A stretch of 64,000 nucleotides of DNA, from NCBI RefSeq assembly GCF_024763615.1, contig NC_077224.1, positions 67,404,712-67,468,711 of the forward strand. The letters run 5' to 3'. This document shows, piece by piece, positions 45,901 to 55,200 of the stretch. Position numbers and translations under genes: made by a program. Every line of letters begins with the position of its first letter. Within the stretch, counting starts at the first letter, position 1. The stretch is from Phlebotomus papatasi (Eukaryota; Arthropoda; Insecta; Diptera; Psychodidae). The notes under the pieces were generated by a model, which was not told where the DNA came from, searched no databases, and was given only the letters and a program-made list of their open reading frames with translations.

Positions 45901-47814
45901 GCGAATTTTGGGCCCGATCTGACGAGGTCGCATTTCACCTCGGACCATAGAAACTGAGATTGTAAAGAATCTCAACTAAAGTTTCTATTTATTTGCTTCC
46001 CAAAACATGTGGGAATTCTCGTTAAATTGTATTGAAAACTTTTTCTCGCACTTTGAAGGACGAAAAAAAAGCTAAAAACACAAAGTACTATCTATGTTAA
46101 TGGGTTAACTTTGTCTAAAGTCTCCTTCTATTAATCTTTCACTCTCCATCCTCTTTCAAGGAGAAATCGGAAATGTCTCCACAAGCAAAAGCAAACAATG
46201 GGATGTTACCTGAAGAATTTCATGCGACAATTCCGCATTGATGAGAAACTTGAGCACCTTCTCAACAAGTAATTGAGCCTCACTACACCCCACAATGAAT
46301 GGATGGTGCTCAATGTGTACCCGAAAATCTTCAATATTCATAAGACCCATTCGTACGAGTTGCAAAAGGTGATGAATGAGTTTTTTCCTATCATCCTGTG
46401 AATTATTGATCCAGTTGAGACACGCATTCCACACAGACAATTCATCTTTCACATTCAGCAAGTCGCTTGAGACAATTTTGTAGAAATGCTCAAAGTCGAG
46501 ATTGTTCAAATCAGAACATAAAGCCATTACTTGGAGAAAATTCCGAAGAATATATTTCAAAGCAGACTCCATAATGTTTCTATGGAATCTCGATTCACCA
46601 AATAGTAGGATTTTCACACAATTTTCCGGATTAAGTGAATTTATGATGAAATCTCTGCATTTTTCCGTTAGATCATCAATGAGAAAGTAATCAGATATTG
46701 TGAGTAATTCGAAGATTTCATCAAATGACAAATCAATTTCTTCTGTATAAAGATATTGTAGGATTTTCTCCATAATTTCCTTTCTGATTCCAGGAATTAA
46801 ATACTCATGATTTTTCCCATTACCATCAGGTTGAATTGGATTAGTGAATAGAGCTTCAAAATATTTACTTTTAGCACCCAAAACAACACGATGAATTGGT
46901 AAAATTGTTCCACAAGATAGATGCAGTGATGCATCACTGAAAATATTTCCATTTCGAAATTTATCAAATTTCTGCAAGAAATACACAATATAACCTTCAA
47001 TAAACAATTGCAAACAATTACCCAGAATATTTTATCACCGTTTGTGACATTGTTTTCCTAAAATATTTTGGCCAAAAAGAAATTAACACCGCGATTGTAA
47101 AATAAAATCAATCGCAAACAATCTAAAAACAATCCACCTACTACTTCCACCTTCAATTTTGCAATGTCGTTTTTACAAATTTGTATTACATGACCCAAAT
47201 AAGCAGATTAAATTAAAAAAATGCAGAAGCATTTATTTAATTAATAATGCCATAAATTTATAAGGAACCTAATGCAATGTTACAAAAAATTACTATTTAA
47301 AACATAGTTGATATACACTTAATTCAAACCAAATAGCTAATATATAAAAACGTAATTTTCGCCTTTTAATTCGCGATAAAATGCATACACTAAAATTGTT
47401 TTAAAAAAAAACCAAACGCAATTTATTTACTCATTAAACTAAAGAGCACTTTAATAGCATTAAATTTGCGACTATATCTGATAAATAATTTATTTCTCCG
47501 AATAAATTGAAGTCACACAGAAATCATGATAGAGGTCGACAGCGTGAAATATACTGAATTTTTCATCAATTTCCCAGATATTCAATTGACATTATTTTAT
47601 TTTTAGACCGTATACATCGAAAAGTCCTGTAAGAGTAATAAAGTTCTATACCATCAGGTATAAAACATAAAACGCACAAATGTCTCTAAATAAACAAGAT
47701 TGAGCGTTGATTTTCCACGGAAACAATCCGTTCGGAAAGTGATTAGCAATAAATCAGAAAAATTTTCCTCACCGTTTTCCCTGCGTCACAATTGAACTGT
47801 GATAAAATTTTCAT
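41978..47814 (-). CDS. klhl10: Kelch-like protein 10 (KLHL10), BTB-BACK-kelch Cullin-3 adaptor
   Basis: Substrate adaptor of a Cullin-3 ubiquitin ligase; KLHL10 orthologues act in male germ cells (spermatid maturation, and caspase control in Drosophila sperm individualization). Exons on the minus strand: 47814-47773 (candidate), 46971-46210, 42967-41978, together 598 codons including stop, 597 aa, close to the roughly 600 aa of vertebrate KLHL10. BTB spans about residues 24-125 (IHRVVLGAKSKYFEALF), BACK about 130-240, and six kelch repeats about 281-557. Family-specific strings include PRLPHEVIF, PRAYHG, RRCYVSV, QRSDA, NPRSNF and VECY. In repeat 6 the usual GG doublet is AG. Both joins are phase 0. 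Intron 2 (42968-46209) holds two TA-flanked transposons. The gene lies on the opposite strand between two gustatory receptors. Confidence 0.92.
43189..44296. mobile_element. 1.1-kb TA-flanked element in klhl10 intron 2
   Basis: Ends TAGGGAAAGGTGGGGCAGTT and AAGTGCCCCACCCTCCCCTA. It is inserted at the TA of a TCTAGCTTG motif; the uninterrupted form of that flank (TTCTAGCTTGGGTCAGGG) is at about 29249. No coding frame is recognised. Confidence 0.75.
44841..45900. mobile_element. 1.06-kb pogo-like element with transposase remnant
   Basis: Ends TAGGGTAAGGGCTCATTACT and AATTATGAGCTCTTACCCTA, TA-flanked, inserted in the dispersed repeat that surrounds it. A minus-strand frame at 45368-45237 starts like the transposase at 21199. 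It lies in klhl10 intron 2, with that frame on the same strand as klhl10. Confidence 0.8.
45237..45368 (-). pseudogene. pogo-like transposase N-terminal remnant (43 codons)
   Basis: ATG at 45368 opens MPGEIKEHHSYERDVVRKTL and ends at TAA. The spacing of YERDVVRKTL and RKG matches YEKDYVEKTL and RKG at 21199 and DKRDDVKKTL at 15600 and 52540. Only the first half of the helix-turn-helix is preserved. Confidence 0.5.
46210..46971 (-). CDS. klhl10: klhl10 exon 2 (BTB and BACK domains)
   Basis: 762 nt, 254 codons, phase 0 at both ends. Acceptor TTCTTGCAG and donor CAG/GTAACA are both strong. The frame stays open through the acceptor for 14 more codons without an ATG, so translation must begin in an upstream exon. 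HEYLIPGIRKEIM resembles the KLHL10-type stretch in the second half of BTB. Confidence 0.92.
46972..47772 (-). other. klhl10 intron 1 (proposed)
   Basis: AT-rich, 801 bp between the candidate 14-codon exon and the BTB exon. No transposon ends are recognised. Confidence 0.4.
47773..47814 (-). CDS. klhl10: klhl10 candidate first coding exon (14 codons)
   Basis: A 42-nt open stretch from ATG, in frame after a TAA, to a consensus donor ACG/GTGAGG, phase 0, which matches exon 2. It would add MKILSQFNCDAGKT. A nearer ATG (minus strand, about 47055) with donor GG/GTAATT ends in the wrong phase. There is no homology support for so short an N-terminus; transcript data are needed. Confidence 0.45.
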
Positions 47815-48570
47815 GTATTAAATATTAAAAAGAAATCTATACAAGAGCAGGTGTTGTAGGGCAAAAAATATAAATCTCTTATTATTGATTTATGAATAGA
47901 GTATGAATATTTTATGGTAAAAAATCAGGTCACTGTTTGATATATTTGGCATTTTTGAAGATTTCATTTTTTTATTGCTCGAATTCAAAAGAGAGAGTGA
48001 AAACAATATGTGTGCGAATCTCTCAATTGTGAGATTTTATAGCAATTATCACAAAATCTACCTGAATCAATAATGACTTTATGTAACTAGATCTAGAAGC
48101 TAAACGGTTAGAGATAGCGTCTTGAGATTTGCGGCGGACCCCAACAGATCGTCTAGATTTCCACCATTCTTTTATACACTTATGCGCTGGTGAATCATTC
48201 TACGTTCAATTCTGGATGGATGGATTTTATGATTTTATTATTTCGAAAAAATGGAATTTAGAAATTTTTAAGAGAAAACAGGTTTTACGGTTTTATACCG
48301 ATTAAGACTCTTCTGATCTAAATCAACAATCGATAGATGTACTTCAACTGTGAGTTTTGTTTAGAAATTCGAAAACTTCGGGAACTAATTTAAACTTTTA
48401 GTCCGAAGACCGCTTTCCCAAGTTTTGAGGCCAAATCTGCCAAACAATGTAAGACAGCGACAGTCTTGAAAAGGCCCTTCCCATCCTATAATTTGAACTT
48501 AACAGATAGGAATTTCTGCCGTACACTTTAATCTCAAAAAATATACTGGTTCATATTAGCTCTTTACAGA

Positions 48571-48793
48571 TTAATAATAATGTAGGCGATGTAGGCACAA
48601 CATTCCATAGAGAAACTAGACCTTCAGGGATAGGGTTATCAATCCCATGCTCCGTAGAATCAAGTAAGTGAATCTCACTGGATTCAATTCGAACGCCTTT
48701 AACGCCAGAAATATATACTGGTGATCTATAGATCATTCGAATCCGGGACACTTGTACAGAGCGAGTACTCTACCACTTGATTCATTGAATTCC
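48571..48793 (-). mobile_element. tRNA-derived SINE, copy 2
   Basis: Read on the minus strand: A box ATCAAGTGGTAGAGTACTCG, B box GGATTCGAATG (48734-48744), a body shared with 781-1012, and a short ATTATTATTAAT tail at the low-coordinate end. It sits between klhl10 and GrB. Confidence 0.75.
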
Positions 48794-50211
48794 CTATGTA
48801 ATCCTAACATCAATAGAATTAATGATTATTTTGAAAAGAAAAAAAATCTATTAAAGAGATGCGGAGACATTATCAAACATGCGTCTTAACGGTCACCCTG
48901 ACTTTAAGTTCTTTGCATTAAATTAATAGAAACACCATTTATTTCTGTTTATGTATTGTGTTTCTATTTTGTGTAACTATCAAAAAAGAGAATTTGTCAC
49001 CCAGAAGTCAAATTTGGAAAGATAATGCAGGAAAACATCATCAACAATGACGCAATGCCAAGCTTTTCGTGCGCAACTTGGAGAAAAATTTTCAGAAATG
49101 ATCAAAATGTATTTCTACATCTTTCGAGCTATTTTTCTTATATTATTGAAGAACTACAGTATAGTTAAAAAATTTTATCGGAATATATTTAAGATATCGA
49201 ATACGTAGAAATAAGAAAGTTATACGTATTCATCCTAAATCGTTTTTGTTTTGATGTCGTCAATTTTGGTTATAAGCCATCAATTAAAATTTCCACATAA
49301 AAATCTCTTTCAATATTTTTTTTTTATTATTCTTCATAAAATGAATCTTGCATTTGTTTTTGGTTATTTACTATCACATTTTGTTTATCTCTTAAAATAT
49401 TTCCACAAATTGTATATTTTAAAAAAATGATAAATCAAAGTGTTTAAATACTTCTAACTGGTTCGAATTAGTAGAAAAACCGCTAATTTAATTTTTATTT
49501 CAAATCCAAAAATTCGAGCACTCTGTGAATTTCCACTTGCCATTATCATTCCCGTCATTCAACAATATGAGAGAGATTCTATGGGGAATGTTTTACCATT
49601 GTGACATCTGTGATTGGTATTTCTAACACCTCTGTCACACATACGAATAAATTATGGATTTCTGAAGGATTGACATCTCAGAGAGAAATTAAACTAACCA
49701 ATGATCGAAAAAATTATCAAGAGAAATCATGATTCAGTGCTATGTCCGAACGGAAGAAAATCTGAAACGTAGATCAAGGTTGATTAGGATTATTTGTTAA
49801 AGGGGTAGGCTGGAAAGGGGTTTCCAGCCTTAAAGCACAGAAGAATTTATACGAAAATTTCCCAAAGTGTATTAATTCATAGCTGAATGTTAGTTTTGAC
49901 ACCGTGGAAAATAAAGAAACATTTCGATAGATGATTTTTCGGTTTAGGACAGAAACACATGGACCGTCAAATCCTTACCGACTTTGTCATAACCTTAGAA
50001 AAATTCTCCAATATCTTAAATTCTAATAATATCACAAAATGAAAGAAATAAACTTAAAAATATAAGACATAGTGAGCGAAAAAACTTATGTGCTTACTAA
50101 CTGTATAATTTAACCAAGATACAAGTCTCCTCGCTGTTTAACAAAATATTGTCTTTTTTTCGTGCCTTTATAATCCACTATGTTTTAAGATAATGTCATA
50201 AGCACACTACA
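48794..50211. other. Intergenic, nothing recognised
   Basis: Poly-A/T tracts and short closed frames only, between the SINE and the nested transposons upstream of GrB. Confidence 0.5.
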
Positions 50212-51283
50212 CTATAAGGCGATTTTCAGACTATATGTTTAGTCCAGTTCCCGAAGGTCTGAAAATCCCAAATAACAACCAATTTTATTGGTTTTTCAGA
50301 ATTTAATAGGGTAGTCCTAATTCAAAACCATTTCCAGACGCTTTAACTTTGATAGAAGCTTCATCACATTAAGTTTATATTTTTTCTGAAGAGAATTACA
50401 TAAATTTGCTCCTTGACTCTTCTAAAATGTTAACGTTTAGTAAAAATTTTTAAAATATAATTTGAAAACTTCTTAAATACAAGAAAAATACGCGAGCGGA
50501 AAATGCTTCTATTGGAAACAAATTGATCCAAATGGAGACAAGGGAAAGTTTCTAATTGGAGACAAACAGTGTAAGTGAAACCGAGACGAAAGGCTTCCAA
50601 AACCTTGTTGAGTTGCCCTTGAGTGCAGGATTTGTACTTATTCCTGATCTTTTCTCCTTTCCCATCTAAAACAATAAGAAAATCTCTCCAAAAAATCATA
50701 TTTCCGGGGTTTCCTATTGAAGTATTTGCAGACACTTCAGAAAAACCCTTTTTGTTCACGAAATAGGTAATTATTTCATTTGAAAACTTCACGTACCTTT
50801 AACAATAAAGAGTAGCACTTAATTTAACTAAAATTATCCAGAAATCTGACATAAATATTAAACAATACGAATAAACAATAGTCAATTTATTGTGTTTTTC
50901 ATTGGAAAACATGGTCGATTGATGAAAAATTCGATGGTGAAAAGGTACACTTTTAATTTTTCTGAGAAATTAACAAATTAAAATTTGAATTTTCGCTTTA
51001 ATTGGAGCAAAATTAACTAAATAATGAAACTGTGGTATAGAAAATATATAAATATAATATTTTAGTACTGTATTTATCATGGAAACAATTACGTTTCCAT
51101 TTAGAGTAGCAAAAAATTCCATTTGGAGCAGGTTTTGAATTAGCTTAATTTACCCTAAGGCATTTACCTATAATAATCCAATCCTAACTCAAAATTTTCC
51201 AAAAACTTTTCACTGATAAAGAATTCTGAGAAGTTAAGCCATATAGCTAAGCCTTTAGGTCTGAAGCCCGTATAACTGCGAGT
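50212..51283 (+). mobile_element. MITE family 'CTTCAGACCTAAGG', copy 4, split
   Basis: Left half GTTTAGTCCAGTTCCCGAAG, right half GCCTTTAGGTCTGAAGCCCG. Removing 50307-51157 restores the layout seen uninterrupted at 20749-20945. It lies 260 bp upstream of the GrB start. Confidence 0.7.
50307..51157. mobile_element. TA-flanked element with decayed transposase frame, copy 2
   Basis: Full-length relative of 7909-8776; ends TAGGGTAGTCCTAATTCAAA and ATTAGCTTAATTTACCCTA. The minus-strand frame 50792-50430 (120 codons) keeps QGQLNKVLEAFRLGFTYTVC in line with copy 1. Confidence 0.75.
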
Positions 51284-51542
51284 TCGTCATAAAATTTGAA
51301 GTGCGTTAATTTGAGAAAAAAAACGTTAAACCTTTGACGGTCAATATGATTCTACCCTAAATTATTTGTTTTTTCGTATCAAATGTGTCAATAGTAAATC
51401 AGACAATTATCTGATCAAAATCAGGTACAACACGTTTATTGTGGCTTTTCCACACTTTGTCCCCCACTAGGAGCCCATTCATTGAGGAAAGCTCCCTGCA
51501 GTGTCCGTCTTTCAGTTCAATATTACACAAAGTGGAAGATAC

Positions 51543-52288
51543 ATGGATTCACAGACAATTTTCCAAGGGATTCTCTATCTCTTCCACTTTGCTGGATTAT
51601 GTCCAGTGTCGCTTGAGACATCAAAAGAAAATCCCAAGAGAATTCAGAATATCCTCCTTGCTTTGTGGTCTTTTGTGAATTTTGCACTTGTCCTTACACT
51701 TGCCACAGTTGTCTTCATCAACTATGACAGTGTTTTTTCGCCCGACAGTGATGTGGGTCAATTTAATGATCTTGTAAAATTCGTCACTGTGATTCTAACA
51801 CATGCCACAACTCTTGCGGAAGCTATTTTAACACGTTCCATCCTCTTGTCCGCCTGGACACGTCTCTATACCGTGGACAATCTCTTTCATCAAATTGGCA
51901 TACCTGTTACCCATAACAGGCTGACATTCTGTCGGAAATTTTCAACAAAATTCTTAATCTACCTCACTGCAACGCTGATAATTGAACTGTCGATAATTGC
52001 CACTATTCAGTTTGATATAACTTGGACAAGAAATTGGATAGCAACATTCTTATCCCTCCTTATAAGCCGCATGAGGCATCTTCATCTTACAATGTTTGTG
52101 GATTTGATCCGTTCACGCCTTCACATTGTTCGGAAGGAGCTAAAGCAAATGGTCGTAATTACCAAGAATAATCACTTCGTACTGAAAGATGAATTAATCA
52201 CAAAGCGTATTGAATCGCGTCTGGTGCAGATGAAAAAAATCTATGGTGTTCTCTGGGAGTGTCATGGTGATGTTAATTCGTGTTTTGG
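51543..52288 (+). CDS. GrB exon 1 (N-terminus to start of segment 5)
   Basis: 746 nt, residues 1-248 plus two bases (GG) of a Gly codon. It is completed by A at 53025, giving FGWSE, the same string as FGWSQ in GrA. The donor is GTACAT at 52289. Confidence 0.9.
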
Positions 52289-55200
52289 GTACATCATTTA
52301 ATATCTCAGTTAAAGGTAAAATCACATTGACCGTTAAACTAATATCGTCACCGTAAATTGTATAATTAATTTTCAAAATTTGCAATTATTAAGCAATAGG
52401 GTAAGTGTGCCAAATTTCGGCCAGCTTGCAATTCCGGCCACCTTTTTTGTTCCTCAAATTTCCATGAATTTTTAGTTTTCACATACTCTAAAGATTATAC
52501 AATGCGAATTAATAACAAAAAATGTGGCTTCGACAAACGAGATGACGTGAAGAAGACATTATTGGAAGGGCAAGGAACTATGAGAATGAAGGTGGCCGAA
52601 ATAGGGCACCAAAGCTATGTCTACATTTTTATTCATTTAAAAATGTATAAGAACGATTTTAGAGTAGATAAAGACGATAAACTATCTACAAGGTTCCAAG
52701 CAATATTCCTTAAGAAGAAGGAATAAAAAAATCAATTAGTTTTAAAACTATTACATTACAAACTTGAGACTTTGGAGCTTGCATGCAACTATGCCGAAAT
52801 TTGGCACACTTACTCTAATAGCAAATTTCCGAAAAGTAATAATTTATTCCGAATTTAAATGAAAATTTTCATAAATACAATGAAGTCTTCAAGTTGTAGA
52901 CTTCGATGGTAACAGTAAATAATTTACCAGTCAATGTGATTTTGCCCTAAAGACTATTATTCTTGCTAATAATCAATTTATATTTTTCTTCTGATTTTCA
53001 AAATTTCCATTGAAACCCCAAAAGATGGAGTGAATTGGCAGCTCTAATGCAGAATTTCATTCAATTAACATGCGATCTCTACTGGATATATTCTGTTCTC
53101 AATCGCAATGAACTACGGTCAATACCTCAACTAGTTCTAACCCTCATTCCAACATTCACAGCCATCATTATTATGCTCCATTCCTGTGAGAAATGCCTCA
53201 ATGATGTGCGACATATTGGCTTCTGGCTGCACAACATTGAGAAAGACATTCACAACATTTCAATGGACACATTGGTAATTGAACAAACACACCATTGCAT
53301 GAGACATACAAATAATTAATCTTGCACGTGTAATTTAGACTTTATATTAACTGTTCACTTACTACGAGTATCTATTAATACATTATTCAAACGAATCATC
53401 ATTGATTGGTAATTTACTCCTAAACCATTCAGATATAAGAAGTCTAATTAATCCACTTATGCTTTTGTACACTTAAATGGCAAAAGAGTTAGAAAAAAAT
53501 AAGGTGTAACCAATCAATTCGTCACAAAGTTAGATATTGAGAAAAAAGACTTTGAGCTGAGTGTTAAATATATTTCTTTTTGTATTGAATGTCATGGGTA
53601 AAAATGACAAAAAACTAACTCAAAAAATTACATACAATACTCTTTAGTGAATAAAAACAGATAGAATAGCTTCGTAATTTCATAACTGTTATCTAAATTT
53701 GTATTTTACTATGGGAATTACATAGGGCAGGGCTTAGTTTTTAACCTGAAAACTAATATTTGCTTTTTTTCATTTTAAATATTGTAAAAGGGAATATCGT
53801 AACACTCCCCGAGTAAATCACCATAAAGAGTTTAATCTTCAGTAGGGGAAAGTACTCTCCCTTCGAACGTTCATGCCTTCGAATAATGTGAACCTTCTTT
53901 TATTTTCTTAAGAGACCTAACTGATATCTAATAGAAATGTGAAACTCTTTTAGGAGAATTAAAAAAAAATCACAATATTCGATGGCATGAACGTTCGAAG
54001 GGAGAATACTTTCCCCTATTACCAAAAGAATAGCACCTACTGTAAAATAAACTACGCCTCAAAATAAAATTCCTTTAAATAACAAACACTTAGAAACTTA
54101 ATGATAACTTACAAGGTAAAAATTGAGACAAAATTAGTAAGACGAGATCTAGGGGAAGGTGCTCTCCCTTCAAACGTTCATGCCTTCGAATAATGTGAAT
54201 TTCTTCTACTTTTCTTATAAGAGATTTACATATGATTATAACATAATTATCAATAATTGATGATAAGCTAACTAATATTTAATACAAACAGTCTCTTAGG
54301 AAAACTAAAAGTAAATTCATATTATTCGAAGGCATGAACGTTCGAAGGGAGAGAACTTTCCCCTAAGTAAATCTTATGATTCTAAGTATAGGTGAAATTG
54401 GGGCAGCAGTAAACATGGGATTGTTGAAAACACTGATTTTTATATCTACACTGTAAAAATATATCAACATTTTTTAATGTTAATTTTACACCTTTTTAAG
54501 GGTAAAATTAACATGAAAAAGGGTAACTCTAACCCCTAATACACCTAAAAAGGGTAATATTTACACCAATTTTGGATCAATACTTCAGGGTACAATTAAC
54601 ATATCCGTAATGTTATTTTAACTTCTTTAGATTTCTCTCAAGTGTACACTACTTGGACTTATGTCAACCATTTTTTTCAGTAGACAAAGATCCCTCCCTA
54701 TTAAACCCCTGCCAATTTGTCTTTTTATATGGAGCTACTTGAAGCCAACTCATAAATTGATCTCAGACTCAGCCCACAGTGCTCAGAGGGAAAATGTATT
54801 TAAACAGAGAACTACTATTATTATCCATCCTTCCACATGGTACCCGATCTTATACGAAAGAACTTCACACTTTTAAGATATTTTCCATATCAATTTAAGT
54901 TGAAGTAATAGGAGGTGGCCAAAACTCCACAGGCCACTTGCCAGGGATTTGCTCCCAATGGTATCTATAAATTCACACAGGTCTCGTCCCCTGAAGTCTA
55001 ATATCCAAATAAAAATATCGCCGTGTTTACAACTACTACATGTTTACTGCTGCCCCAGTTTCCATTACAATATATGTGTGTGGTCCATTTTACCGAGATA
55101 AAGTATTTTGAATTTGGTTTGCTATTAAATTTTTGGAGTGGGATATCTCTAAGGCACAATGTGCCAAATTTATACTGATAAAAAACAGGACTGCAATAAT

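Larger units (their letters stand above)
44297..45990. repeat. Dispersed repeat similar to 29249-29460, interrupted
   Basis: GCTTGAGTCAGGGTAGACCG, AACATACTAAAATTTAAGGC and ATCCATGCCATA match the order of blocks at 29254-29355. It resumes after the element at 44841-45900 with GGGCCCGATCTGACGAGG. The end is not sharp. Confidence 0.5.

Noticed and set aside
47013..47060. ATG (minus, about 47055) with donor GG/GTAATT as klhl10 first exon
   Set aside because: It would end in phase 2, while the BTB exon begins in phase 0.
48730..48793. A genuine tRNA gene
   Set aside because: A and B boxes are present, but the stems do not pair as a full cloverleaf and the sequence continues into a SINE body shared with 781-1012.
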